A stretch of DNA of 64,000 bases from Nonomuraea dietziae (GTDB lineage Bacteria > Actinomycetota > Actinomycetes > Streptosporangiales > Streptosporangiaceae), in assembly GCF_014195505.1 (NCBI RefSeq), contig NZ_JACIBV010000001.1, positions 6,572,001 through 6,636,000 on the forward strand. Direction: 5' to 3'. Position 1 is the first letter of the stretch. The number at the start of each line of letters is the position of its first letter. Under the pieces are notes generated by a model. The model ran no database searches. It was not told where the DNA came from and worked only from the letters and a program-made list of their open reading frames with translations. This document shows positions 43,584 to 51,796 of this stretch, piece after piece. Both the position numbers and the translations under genes were made by a program.

Positions 43584-44227
43584 TCCGCGTACTGATCGTC
43601 GACGACGAGGCGCTCGTCCGTTCCGGCCTGCGGCTGATCCTCGAGGCGGCGGGGGACATCGTGGTCGTCGGCGAGGCCCGCGACGGCGCCGAGGCGATCT
43701 CGGCGGCAGGCAGGCTCCGCCCCCAGGTGGTGCTCATGGACGTCCGGATGCCGGGCGTCGACGGGCTGGCCGCGGCCGCCCGGATCCTCAGCGCCCCCGA
43801 CGCACCGAAGCTGATCATGCTGACCACCTTCGACCTGGACGAGTACGTGCACGAGGCGCTGCGCCTCGGGGCCGTCGGGTTCCTGCTGAAGGACACGCCG
43901 CCGCGCGAGCTGGCCGCGGCCGTCAGGACGGTCGCGGGCGGGCAGGCCATGCTGTCGCCCACGGTCACCAAGCGGCTGATCTCGGCCTTCGTGGACAGGG
44001 CGCCTTCGCGGGCGGAGGCGGCCCGCAGGCAGTTGGCCTCGCTCACGGGCCGGGAAGAGGAGGTGATCAGGGCGCTGGCCAGGGGACTGTCGAACGCGGA
44101 GGTCGGCAGGGAGCTCCGTCTGACGGAGGCGACGGTGAAGGCGCACGTCAGCCGGGTGCTGGCCAAACTCGGCCTGACCAACAGGGTGCAGGCCGCCATC
44201 GTGGTCCACGACGCCGATCTCCACTGA
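43580..44227 (+). CDS. NarL/LuxR-type response regulator
   Basis: 215 residues from GTG 43580. Receiver with VDDEALVRSGL, phospho-acceptor Asp54 (VLMDVRMPG), Thr in LTTFDLDEY and Lys in FLLKDTPP. The C-terminal LuxR HTH is at about 150-210 (LTGREEEVIRALARGLSNAEVGRELRLTEATVKAHV). It very likely binds the dyad at 42426-42447 and controls its own operon, the divergent hydrolase, or both. Confidence 0.94.
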   Translation: MIRVLIVDDEALVRSGLRLILEAAGDIVVVGEARDGAEAISAAGRLRPQVVLMDVRMPGVDGLAAAARILSAPDAPKLIMLTTFDLDEYVHEALRLGAVGFLLKDTPPRELAAAVRTVAGGQAMLSPTVTKRLISAFVDRAPSRAEAARRQLASLTGREEEVIRALARGLSNAEVGRELRLTEATVKAHVSRVLAKLGLTNRVQAAIVVHDADLH

Positions 44228-44256
44228 TTCGAGCGGATCTGGGCCATGCCCTGACC

Positions 44257-44853
44257 ATGCTCGAGGACGTGGGCTTGATCTGCAGGGAAGCCGATGCCTT
44301 CCACGGTAAGCGGTCCGCCTATCGCATCACCGAGCCGATCGTCAGCTTCTGCCATGCGATCATGAGGCCTGAGTGGACCGACCTGGAACGGCCCGGATCG
44401 GCAGCGCAGGTTTGGAAGCGATCTCAGGCGACCTTCTGCAGCCAGGTGCTCGGCCCGCACTTCGAGCACCTGGCTCGGCTATGGACCCGGTGGCACGCCG
44501 ACGTCTCGACCCTCGGAGGCCGACGGACCAGAGTAGTCTCCGGCGTGCTGCCCGACCCTGCCAACAGGACCAGTCACGAGATCGACGTTGTGGCCTTCTC
44601 CCGCATGGACGACGGCAGGGAGAAGATCCTCGCCATTGGCGAGGCGGAGAGCGGGGACGTGATCGGGCGCGCGCACCTGGATCGGTTGGAGCGGACTCGC
44701 GCGTTGCTCATGGCCAGAGACGAGCGTGCCACGCCTGAGACGCGGCTGTTGCTGTTCAGCGTGGCGGGGTTCATGCCACACCTGGAAGAGATGGCGCGAG
44801 CGCGCGAAGACGTCCAGTTGGTGGACCTGGAGCGCCTCTACGGCGGGTCCTGA
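44257..44853 (+). pseudogene. Truncated DUF234 ATPase: C-terminal domain only
   Basis: The sequence from about 44231 to the stop at 44851 reads as the winged-helix/DUF234 C-terminal half of archaeal/bacterial AAA ATPases of the SSO-type family: MLEDVGLICREADAF, KRSAYRITEPIVSFCHAIM, FCSQVLGPHFEHLARLW, SHEIDVVAF, ILAIGEAE, LLLFSVAGF. Full-length members are about 450-500 residues with an N-terminal Walker A/B ATPase domain. Here that domain is missing: the homology begins immediately after the response-regulator stop. ATG 44257 is the first usable start (198 residues). The nuclease-like DUF234 motif (D in EIDVVAF, E-x-K-like in GEAE) lacks the usual Lys. Most likely a decaying remnant left by a deletion. 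Confidence 0.7.
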
Positions 44854-44877
44854 AGGCTTGGCGCCCGAAGCATCCAG

Positions 44878-45225
44878 TCACAGGGCGAGGTGCATGCGCA
44901 GAGCCTGGTCCAGGCGGTGCAGGGCCTTGGGCGATACCCGGCCTGCCCGTCCTTGGACGCGCTCGAGGGCGACTGATCTCACCTGCTCGGCCTGGGCCTT
45001 CGAGTCGGCGTCGAGCCCGCACTCCGCGGCGGGAAGAAGGACCTGGAAGGGGAGGACTCGCTGGATGTTCGTGGTGACGGGCACCACCGTGATCACGCCT
45101 CTCGCGCTCTGCTCAGCAGCCCTGTTGGCGGCGTTGTTGCTGACGATGACGGCTGGTCTGGTCTTGTCGGCTTCGGATCCCTTGATCGGTTCGAGATCGA
45201 CCCAGTAGATGTCACCGCGACGCAC
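44878..45225 (-). CDS. mazF: Type II toxin, PemK/MazF family mRNA interferase
   Basis: 115 residues from GTG 45225, which has GGAG with 6-nt spacing upstream; an ATG at 45237 is in frame but poorly placed. The opening VRRGDIYWVDLEPIKGSEADK followed by RPAVIVSNNAANR is the MazF/PemK core with the conserved Arg and the Ser/Thr-containing strands; ITVVPVTTNIQRVLPF is the second landmark. It cleaves single-stranded RNA at short motifs when free of antitoxin. The start overlaps the antitoxin stop (45212), the usual translational coupling of antitoxin-toxin pairs. Confidence 0.9.
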   Translation of the reverse strand: MRRGDIYWVDLEPIKGSEADKTRPAVIVSNNAANRAAEQSARGVITVVPVTTNIQRVLPFQVLLPAAECGLDADSKAQAEQVRSVALERVQGRAGRVSPKALHRLDQALRMHLAL

Positions 45226-45442
45226 TGCCGACTCCATCTCCAACGGTGGAGTCCCAAAGTTCTGAGTCCTCGCTCTGGTCCCACTCGCTGAACGCGATGG
45301 CGTAGGACTCTTCGAGCTTGGCGGCTCTCAGGAGGGCGATCGCCGCGTGAAGCGCTGCCGAGCGGGACTTCTCGCCAGTCTCTTCGGCATATTCGTCGAG
45401 AAACGCAACGTCCTCTTCGGGGAGGCTCACACTCAACTTCAT
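45212..45442 (-). CDS. Ribbon-helix-helix antitoxin (MazE-like) of the MazF pair
   Basis: 76 residues from ATG 45442 (MKLSVSLPEEDVAFLDEYAEETG). The first 45 residues are a ribbon-helix-helix DNA-binding unit (beta strand KLSVSLP, then two helices with KSRSAALHAAIALLR). The acidic C-terminus (EWDQSEDSELWDST) is the part expected to wrap MazF. GTG 45460 is an alternative start 6 codons upstream. The inverted repeat at 45465-45490 immediately upstream is the likely autoregulatory operator. Confidence 0.85.
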   Translation of the reverse strand: MKLSVSLPEEDVAFLDEYAEETGEKSRSAALHAAIALLRAAKLEESYAIAFSEWDQSEDSELWDSTVGDGVGSASR

Positions 45443-45464
45443 ACTTTTGAGGGTACCCACGTTG

Positions 45465-45490
45465 CTACCACCGGTGTGGAGTGGTGGTAG
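45465..45490. promoter_or_regulatory. Candidate operator of the toxin-antitoxin operon
   Basis: CTACCACC (45465-45472) and GGTGGTAG (45483-45490) are perfect 8-bp inverted arms around 10 bp, just upstream of the antitoxin start. This is the position and form expected for ribbon-helix-helix autorepression. Confidence 0.55.
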
Positions 45491-45648
45491 GAAGGTCTTC
45501 CTTCGGTGTCGCCTGAAGGGTGAGAGGCGATCGTCAGAGCGATTCGCCTGGGTATGACGGTCGGACGCGCGGAGCGCCCGAGCGGAGCGAAGCTGGGTGG
45601 GGTCCGGGTGTCTCGCTGCCCGGGTGGGTCCGAGAAGGGCGTCCGGGC

Positions 45649-45729
45649 GAAGCGAGGGCCTCAAGGGGTCGGAGTGGGAGCACGCCCGAACCCCACGCGC
45701 GGAGCGCGCCATGGTGAGGCCCTCGCTTC
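45649..45729 (-). terminator. Large hairpin element downstream of the S9 peptidase gene
   Basis: Perfect 15-bp arms GAAGCGAGGGCCTCA (45649-45663) and TGAGGCCCTCGCTTC (45715-45729) begin 9 bp after the peptidase stop. The 51-nt loop has further inner complementarity (GTGGG...CCCAC) and GCGCGGAGCGC dyads. Similar GCGGAGCG motifs recur at 45570-45600. Terminator or structured intergenic element. Confidence 0.55.
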
Positions 45730-45737
45730 CGCGCGAC

Positions 45738-47804
45738 CTACAGGCCGAGGGACTTCTTGAGGAAGTCGACCTGGAGGAGCAGCAGGTTCTCGGCGACGAC
45801 CTCCTGCGGCGTCATGTGGGTCACCCCCGACAGCGGCAGGACGGTGTGCGGGCGCCCGGCCGACAGCAGGGCCGACGACAGGCGGAGCGTGTGCGCGGCG
45901 ACCACGTTGTCGTCGGCGAGACCGTGGATCAGCAGGAGCGGGCGCTCCAGCTTGGCCGCGTCGGCGAACAGCGAGGACTGGTCGTAGACCTCTGGCTGGG
46001 CGTGCGGGTCGCCGAGGTAGCGCTCGGTGTAGCACGTGTCGTACAGGCGCCAGTCGGTCACCGGCGCGCCCGCGATCGCCGCGTGAAAGACGTCGGGCCT
46101 GCGCAGGACGGCGAGCGCGGCCAGGTAGCCGCCGAACGACCAGCCGCGGATGGCGACCTTGGACAGGTCGAGGTCGTCGGGGTACTGCTGGGCGACCCCC
46201 TGCAGGGCGTCCACCTGGTCGTCGAGCACAGGGGTGGCCAGGTCGTTCAGCACCGCCCGCTCGAAGGCGGGACCGCGTCCAGGGGTGCCGCGGCCGTCGG
46301 CGACGACGACGGCGAAGCCCTGCTCGGCGAACCACTGGCTGGTGAGGTACATGCCCTGGCTGGCCAGGACGCGCTGGGCGTGCGGCCCGCCGTACGGGTC
46401 GAGAAGGACGGGCAGCCTGCGCGAGCCGGGCTCGTGCCACGAGGGGAAGACGACGGCGGTCGACAGGTCGCGGGTGCCCGAGCGGCCGAGGTGGACGCGC
46501 AGGTCGAGGCCCGGCCGCTCGGCCAGTGAGGGGATCGGGATCGTCATGCCGCTGGGCAGGACCACGGTGGCGGAGACGCCTTCGCGCTCGAGCGACTGCT
46601 CGGTCAGCACCCCGACGCCCCCTGCCAGGCGCCCCGAATAGACGCCCGACGCGGTGGAGACGGGCATGAGGGAGTGGCCGTCCCACGTCCAGAGCTGGAT
46701 CTCGGTGGGGTCGCCGCTGGCCCTGAACAGCACGGTGTCGCGGTCGATGTCGAGCACGTCGCGCACCTGGAGGGTGGGCGGGGTGACGACGCGGTCGCCG
46801 ACGAACAGGCGGCGTCCGCCCTCGTCGTCGGCGACCCAGACCAGTGAGCCGTCGTCGAGGTGGCCGGGCACGCCGGTCACGATCTCGACCCAGGCCTCGT
46901 CGGTGTCCTCGCGGACGAGCGTGGAGCGGCCGGTCGCGGGGTCGACGGTGAACAGGCGGCGCGTCCGCTGGTCGCGCGACATGGTCACGATCGACAGCGC
47001 GTGGGAGTCCCACGAGGCGGTGGTGAGGTACTCGTGCTCGAACGGCACCGCGACGCGCGAGCCGTCCAGCCCCAGGACGAACAGCTCGGTGCCGGCGTTG
47101 GGCGTGCCCGCGGCCGGATACCTCTGAGGGGCGGCAGGGCGGTCGGGGTTGGCGGGGTCGGCGATGTACCAGGTCTGGACGGGCGCCTCGTCGGCCCGCT
47201 CGACCAGGAGGGCGTCGCCGGCGGGCGACCACCAGTAGCCGCGGTGGCGGTCCATCTCCTCGGCGGCGATGAACTCGGCCAGGCCGTAGGTGACGGTGTC
47301 GCTCTCGGGGGTGGCCAGGGCCCGGTCGTCGCCCGTGGCGAGGTCCTGGACCCGGAGCGAGCCGCTCGTGACATAGGCGACATGCCGCCCGTCAGGCGAC
47401 AGGCGCGGGTCGATGACCGCGCCCGGCGTCTCCAGCCTGCGGGTCGCGCCCTTGGCCACCTCGGTGACGTAGAGGCCGCCGGACAGGGCGAAGGCCGCCA
47501 GGGTGGCCGCGGAGTCGGTGGTGTAGGCGACGACGCCGCCCGCCTGCTCGCGGCTGCGCTCACGGCGGGCGCGCTCCTCCGGCGGCAGGTTCTCCTCGTC
47601 GGCGTCGAGGGCGCGGGGGTCGACGACCAGGCGTTCGACATGGGTGGCGGTGTCGAGCTCCCACAGGCAGGTGACCGGGTCGGTGCCTGACCTGGTGCGC
47701 AGGAACAGGACGCGGGCTCCGTCGGGGGAGATCGTGAAGCCCCTGGGCACACCCAGGGTGAACCGGCGGGTCCTTGCGTGCAGGCGCGGGAAGCTCTCAC
47801 TCAT
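45738..47804 (-). CDS. Prolyl oligopeptidase family (S9B, dipeptidyl-peptidase IV-like) serine peptidase
   Basis: 688 residues from ATG 47804 (MSESFPRLHAR). Residues about 10-430 form the beta-propeller DPPIV_N domain (repeats such as SPDGRHVAYVTSG and the Glu pair in EFIAAEEMDRHRGYWW, which in DPP IV holds the substrate N-terminus). Residues about 440-688 are the alpha/beta hydrolase: Ser556 in GWSFGGY, Asp631 in HGLADDNV and His663 in GVTHM. No signal peptide, so likely cytoplasmic. It cleaves X-Pro or X-Ala dipeptides from peptide N-termini. Divergent from mshB. Confidence 0.92.
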   Translation of the reverse strand: MSESFPRLHARTRRFTLGVPRGFTISPDGARVLFLRTRSGTDPVTCLWELDTATHVERLVVDPRALDADEENLPPEERARRERSREQAGGVVAYTTDSAATLAAFALSGGLYVTEVAKGATRRLETPGAVIDPRLSPDGRHVAYVTSGSLRVQDLATGDDRALATPESDTVTYGLAEFIAAEEMDRHRGYWWSPAGDALLVERADEAPVQTWYIADPANPDRPAAPQRYPAAGTPNAGTELFVLGLDGSRVAVPFEHEYLTTASWDSHALSIVTMSRDQRTRRLFTVDPATGRSTLVREDTDEAWVEIVTGVPGHLDDGSLVWVADDEGGRRLFVGDRVVTPPTLQVRDVLDIDRDTVLFRASGDPTEIQLWTWDGHSLMPVSTASGVYSGRLAGGVGVLTEQSLEREGVSATVVLPSGMTIPIPSLAERPGLDLRVHLGRSGTRDLSTAVVFPSWHEPGSRRLPVLLDPYGGPHAQRVLASQGMYLTSQWFAEQGFAVVVADGRGTPGRGPAFERAVLNDLATPVLDDQVDALQGVAQQYPDDLDLSKVAIRGWSFGGYLAALAVLRRPDVFHAAIAGAPVTDWRLYDTCYTERYLGDPHAQPEVYDQSSLFADAAKLERPLLLIHGLADDNVVAAHTLRLSSALLSAGRPHTVLPLSGVTHMTPQEVVAENLLLLQVDFLKKSLGL

Positions 47805-47908
47805 AACCCCCCATCTTGCCAGGTGAGACACCTCCGTCGTGCGCCCCGAAACTCCTCGGAGGACGGCAGGGTGGGGGTCGTGACGGGGTGTGGCATACGC
47901 TCGGGGGC

Positions 47909-48814
47909 ATGAGTGATCGACGCCTTCTGCTCGTGCACGCCCACCCCGACGACGAGACGATCGGGACCGGCGCGACGATGGCCAAGTACGCCGCGGAAGG
48001 GGCCCACGTCACGCTCGTGACCTGCACGCTCGGCGAGGAGGGCGAGGTCATCCCGCCCGAGCTGGCGCACCTGGCCGCCGACAGGGACGACAGCCTCGGC
48101 GAGCACCGCGTCGGGGAGCTGGACGCGGCCTGCAAGGCGATGGGGGTCGAGGACCACCGCTTCCTCGGCGGCCCGGGCAGGTGGCGCGACAGCGGGATGA
48201 TGGGCGTCGCCTCCAACCACCGGCCGAACGCCTTCTGGCAGGCCGACGTGGACGAGGCCGCCGCCCTCCTGGTGAAGGTCGTCAGGGAGGTGCGCCCCCA
48301 GGTCATGGTCACCTACGACGACAACGGCTTCTACGGCCATCCCGACCACATCCAGGCGCACAGGGTGGCGTTGAGGGCCTTCGAGCTGGCCGCTGATCCC
48401 GAGCACGGCGAGGGCGAGCCGTGGCGGGTGGCCAAGTTCTACTACACCGCCGTCCCCAGGTCCGTCATGCGCAGGACGGCGGAGGAGCTCGCCGAGGCGG
48501 AGGTCGCCTTCGTCCCCGAGAACGTCGAGGACGTGCCGTTCGGCGCCGTGGACGACGAGATCACGACCGAGGTGGACGCCAGGCCGTACCTGGGCAACAA
48601 GCTCGACGCGATGCGCGCGCACGCCACGCAGATCATGGTCGACGCGCCGTGGTTCGCGCTGTCCAACAACATCGGGCAGGAGGCGTTCGGGGTGGAGCAC
48701 TTCATTCTGCGCAGCGGGTCGCGCGGCGAGACAGGGCCGAGCGTCCCGCGTGAGGCCGGGGGTCTCGGCGAGCCTTACACCCTTGAGAAGGACCTGTTCG
48801 CGGGCATCCACTAA
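47909..48814 (+). CDS. mshB: MshB, GlcNAc-inositol deacetylase of mycothiol biosynthesis
   Basis: 301 residues from ATG 47909. Zinc ligands His12 and Asp15 lie in VHAHPDDE and the third His in YGHPDH. The segments GEEGEVI, GGPGRWRDSGMMG and VTYDDNGFYGHPDH match MshB more closely than the paralogous conjugate amidase Mca. MshB removes the acetyl group from GlcNAc-Ins, the second step of mycothiol synthesis, the major thiol of actinobacteria; this anchors the taxonomy. Followed 11 bp later by a DUF6113 gene, a common actinomycete pairing. Confidence 0.93.
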   Translation: MSDRRLLLVHAHPDDETIGTGATMAKYAAEGAHVTLVTCTLGEEGEVIPPELAHLAADRDDSLGEHRVGELDAACKAMGVEDHRFLGGPGRWRDSGMMGVASNHRPNAFWQADVDEAAALLVKVVREVRPQVMVTYDDNGFYGHPDHIQAHRVALRAFELAADPEHGEGEPWRVAKFYYTAVPRSVMRRTAEELAEAEVAFVPENVEDVPFGAVDDEITTEVDARPYLGNKLDAMRAHATQIMVDAPWFALSNNIGQEAFGVEHFILRSGSRGETGPSVPREAGGLGEPYTLEKDLFAGIH

Positions 48815-48825
48815 CCTCCTCCGTT

Positions 48826-49254
48826 ATGGAGCAAAGGAGCCACGCCGAGTCCGCTCTGGCCGGGGCCGCGTACGGCATGCTGGTCGTGCTGGGGGTCGTC
48901 CTCGGCGTGGTGGGCGGGTTCACCCACGCCTGGTACATCGGCGCCTCCTTCCCCGCGGCGGCCATCGGCTGGGTCCCGGTGCTGTTCGGCCTCTGCTTCC
49001 TCGCGGGCAGGATGATGCGCTCCAAGCTCGGCGCCTCGGCGGTGGCGATCGGCTGGCTGCTGGTCTCGATGGTGTTCTCGCTGAAGCGGGCGGCGGGCGA
49101 TCTGGTGATCGCCGGCGACATCGCCGGATTCGTCTACCTGTACGGCGGGCTGGTGGCGGTGGTGGTCGCCGTCCTGCTGTCGCCCTCCTCGGGCGGCTCG
49201 TGGCTGATGAGGGGCTCGTACGGCCCGCCGCCCCCGACGCCTGACGGCTCGTAG
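48826..49254 (+). CDS. DUF6113 family small membrane protein
   Basis: 142 residues from ATG 48826. Four membrane helices are visible (about 12-34, 42-58, 62-80 and 88-112), with a short polar C-terminus rich in Pro and Gly (SYGPPPPTPDGS). The length, helix spacing and position directly after mshB match the actinobacterial DUF6113 family. No known function. Ends before a strong bidirectional terminator. Confidence 0.75.
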   Translation: MEQRSHAESALAGAAYGMLVVLGVVLGVVGGFTHAWYIGASFPAAAIGWVPVLFGLCFLAGRMMRSKLGASAVAIGWLLVSMVFSLKRAAGDLVIAGDIAGFVYLYGGLVAVVVAVLLSPSSGGSWLMRGSYGPPPPTPDGS

Positions 49255-49272
49255 AGTCCGCCCCCGACGCCT

Positions 49273-49300
49273 GACGGCGCCGCCCGAGGGCGGCGCCGTC
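49273..49300. terminator. Bidirectional terminator after mshB-DUF6113
   Basis: GACGGCGCCGCCC (49273-49285) and GGGCGGCGCCGTC (49288-49300) form a perfect 13-bp stem with a 2-nt centre (effective loop larger), between convergent genes. Confidence 0.85.
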
Positions 49301-49321
49301 GTCGTTCACGTCATCCCCTGT

Positions 49322-50251
49322 TCACGGGGTCGGCGGGGGCGGTGAGGTGGGGCTGGGCACCTGGCCGGCGTCCAGGCCGTTCGGATCCTGATCGGGATCC
49401 GGGTCGGGGTCGGGGTCGGGGTCGGGCGCCGTCGTGCACGGCAGGGAGGTGGGAGCCAGCTCGGCGGGCGGGGTGGTGACCGGGGCGGTCGTGCCGGGCG
49501 TCGTCGAGACGGCGGCGGGGGTGGTCCCCGACGGCGTCGGAGACGTCGGTGTGGCCGCGGGCGGTGTGGGAGTGCCGGGGCCGCTCGGTGCGAGGTCGGC
49601 CGGCGGTGAGGGGGTGCCGGCAGGGGCCGGCGTGCACGTGACCGTGACCGTGACGGGAGGCGGCGCGGGGGCCGTGATCGTCGAGACCGACACCGAAGGC
49701 GCGGGGGTCTGGGTGATCGTGACCGTCGCGTTGACCGTGGTGGTGGTCGCGACCGTGACCGTCGCCGAGGGAGCGGCCGACGCCGTGACCGTCGTGGTGG
49801 CCGAGGGGGTGGCCGTGGCGGTGATCGTGCGGGTGGGCCAGGGGAGGACCTTCAGCGAGACGCTCGGCTTGCCGCTCGTCCTGTACGACCCCTTGCCGAG
49901 CTTCGTCGACGTCTTGCCCGCTCCCGTCGTGACAGGCAGCGAGGCGGAGGCCGTCCTGCAGGACTTGCCCTTGCACACCTTCTGCTTCACAGTGAAGCGA
50001 GCCGCCCCGCCGTACGTGACTGCGACGTCCAGGTACGAGACGCCCTTCTTCTTCACCACCTTGGCCGTCGCCTTGTACTTGGCGGTGCTCGAGGTGGGTG
50101 TGGGCGTGGGGGAGGGGCTGGTGGAGACGGGTAACTCGAGCCTGTCGGCCGTGGGGGTGTCGGTCGCGGACGAGGTCTGCGTGACGGCGAAGCCGCCTAC
50201 GGTGGCGAGCGCCATGGTGCAGAGGAGCGCGGCCAGAATGATGAATCTCAT
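49322..50251 (-). CDS. Secreted Thr/Pro-rich protein with a small basic domain
   Basis: 309 residues from ATG 50251. Signal peptide at about 1-25 (FIILAALLCTMALATVGGFA). Residues about 55-140 form a Lys-rich, folded-looking domain with a disulfide-type pair (VCKGKSC) and the pattern KYKATAKVVKKKGVSYLDVAVTYGGA, resembling the small beta domains seen in actinobacterial secreted proteins. The rest is Thr/Pro/Val repeats (TVTVTCTPAP, SPTPSGTTPA) with a DP-DP-DP stretch near the end. Probably an exported, wall-associated protein; function unknown. Terminates convergently with the DUF6113 gene. Confidence 0.7.
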   Translation of the reverse strand: MRFIILAALLCTMALATVGGFAVTQTSSATDTPTADRLELPVSTSPSPTPTPTSSTAKYKATAKVVKKKGVSYLDVAVTYGGAARFTVKQKVCKGKSCRTASASLPVTTGAGKTSTKLGKGSYRTSGKPSVSLKVLPWPTRTITATATPSATTTVTASAAPSATVTVATTTTVNATVTITQTPAPSVSVSTITAPAPPPVTVTVTCTPAPAGTPSPPADLAPSGPGTPTPPAATPTSPTPSGTTPAAVSTTPGTTAPVTTPPAELAPTSLPCTTAPDPDPDPDPDPDQDPNGLDAGQVPSPTSPPPPTP

Positions 50252-50326
50252 GATCCTGCTCTTGTGGGAGATTTCAGGACGGGGATCATTATTCCGATTT
50301 GTCAAGTTCGGTCAAGGGTGAGACGC

Positions 50327-50776
50327 ATGGAGAGGCGCCATCGGATCCGTAGGATCGCGAACTTCGTCAACCTGTCCACTCCGCTCGGCCTGCTGATCTC
50401 CGTCGTGGGCGGGGCGCGCAGAACGAACGGCCCTGACGGCCTCATTCTGGCCTACGGTTACCGCTACGCCTTCCCCGTGGCGGGCGCCTTCACCGTCGGG
50501 AACGTCGTCGTGACCAAGCATCCCGACGGCTACCTCACCGGCAGGCTCCTCGACCACGAGAGCCGCCACGCGACTCAGTGGGCCTGGTGCGTCGGCCTGC
50601 CGATGCTGCCGCTGTACCTGGTCTCGCTCGCCCTGTCGATGCTCATCTGCGGCAACCAGGCGGCCTACAACCCCTTCGAACGGCTCGCCGGGCTCGAAGA
50701 CGGCGGGTATCCACGCAAATCGCCATGGTGGCGGAGGAATAGAACGCTCCCTGAGGGGATCATCAAGGGTGAGTGA
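50327..50776 (+). CDS. Small membrane protein with HEXXH motif, possible metallopeptidase-like
   Basis: 149 residues from ATG 50327 (AAGGG 8 nt upstream). It carries HESRH (an HEXXH pattern) followed by ATQWAW, then one membrane helix (about 95-117, LPMLPLYLVSLALSMLICG) and a NPFERLAGLEDGGY end. The order HEXXH-Q, helix, NPFE-x-A resembles small membrane proteins with a zincin-like motif seen in other bacteria. The first part also has a hydrophobic segment (FVNLSTPLGLLISVVGG). Catalysis unproven; it could be structural. The downstream MBL-fold gene is on the same strand, 24 bp away. Confidence 0.65.
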   Translation: MERRHRIRRIANFVNLSTPLGLLISVVGGARRTNGPDGLILAYGYRYAFPVAGAFTVGNVVVTKHPDGYLTGRLLDHESRHATQWAWCVGLPMLPLYLVSLALSMLICGNQAAYNPFERLAGLEDGGYPRKSPWWRRNRTLPEGIIKGE

Positions 50777-50800
50777 TCCGTTACGTAGGGGAGCGTGCCT

Positions 50801-51796
50801 ATGTCTCAGACCATCCAGCGGAGCGCCCCCGCCAGGCCGGCGTCCTTCAGGGACCGGCTGACCGCGCCGCTTCCCGCCTTCCGTGAGCTGGTGAGCGTCG
50901 CCTGGCATGGCGGGCTGCGCACCAACATCGGCGACATCGACCAGATTCCGGTGCTCAGGGGCGGCCTGCCCCAGCTCACGGGCACTGTGGTCACCTGGGT
51001 GGGCCACGCCACCTACGTGCTGCAGGTCGAGGGGCTGACCATCCTCACCGACCCCGTGTGGTCCCGCAAGATCCCCGGTGTACGGCAGCGCCTCACCCCG
51101 CCAGGCGTGGCCTGGAGCGACCTGCCGAGGATCGACGCGGTGGTGATCAGCCACAACCACTACGACCACCTCGACGCCCCCACGATCAGGCGGCTGCCCA
51201 GGACCACGCCCATCTTCGCGCCGGCCAACCTCGGCCGCTGGTTCACCAGGCGGGGCTTTCGCCATGTCACCGAGCTGGACTGGTGGGAGGGCGCGACGCT
51301 GGGCGGGGTGAGTTTCGACTTCGTGCCGGCGCACCACTGGAGCCGCCGCACGATCTGGGACACGTGCAGGTCCCTGTGGGGCGGGTGGGTGATCAACAAG
51401 TCGATCTACTTCGCCGGTGACACCGCCTACGGGCCGCGCCTGGCCGAGATCGGCGATCGCTTCCCCGGCCTCGACCTGGCCCTGATGCCGGTCGGCGCCT
51501 ACGAGCCCCGCTGGTTCACCAAGGGCAACCACGTCAACCCCGCGGAAGCCGTACAGGCGTGCCTGGACGTGGGCGCGCGGCGGATGGCGACCATGCACTG
51601 GGGCACGTTCGTGCTGTCGGGCGAGCCGCTGCTCGAGCCGGTGCTGCTGGCGCGCGCGGAGTGGGAGGCGCGCGGCCTGCCGCGCGCCGACCTGTGGGAC
51701 CTCGCGGTGGGCGAGTCACGCCTGCTCACGGCCGCAGGGACAGGGGCAGTGGCGAGGCAGCAGCGTGAGAGCCGCAGCATGGAGGTCACGGGGTGA
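50801..51796 (+). CDS. MBL-fold metallohydrolase, NAPE-PLD/UlaG-like
   Basis: 331 residues from ATG 50801 (GGGGAG with 7-nt spacing); GTG 50795 is in frame but too close. Metal motifs: VGHATYVL as the first strand, SHNHYDHLD (HxHxDH), PAHHWSRR, FAGDTAYG (Asp bridging) and MHWGTF. The WVGHATYVLQVEG and TLTDPVWSRK-like (ILTDPVWS) segments belong to the NAPE-hydrolysing phospholipase D/RomA-like subfamily, suggesting hydrolysis of a phosphodiester lipid or related substrate. Its stop overlaps the convergent acylase gene by 11 bp. Confidence 0.9.
   Translation: MSQTIQRSAPARPASFRDRLTAPLPAFRELVSVAWHGGLRTNIGDIDQIPVLRGGLPQLTGTVVTWVGHATYVLQVEGLTILTDPVWSRKIPGVRQRLTPPGVAWSDLPRIDAVVISHNHYDHLDAPTIRRLPRTTPIFAPANLGRWFTRRGFRHVTELDWWEGATLGGVSFDFVPAHHWSRRTIWDTCRSLWGGWVINKSIYFAGDTAYGPRLAEIGDRFPGLDLALMPVGAYEPRWFTKGNHVNPAEAVQACLDVGARRMATMHWGTFVLSGEPLLEPVLLARAEWEARGLPRADLWDLAVGESRLLTAAGTGAVARQQRESRSMEVTG

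Noticed and set aside
43540..44256. Upstream in-frame extension of the DUF234 fragment, which could suggest a full-length protein
   Set aside because: That part overlaps the NarL response regulator in another frame and shows no ATPase motifs; homology begins only after the regulator stop.
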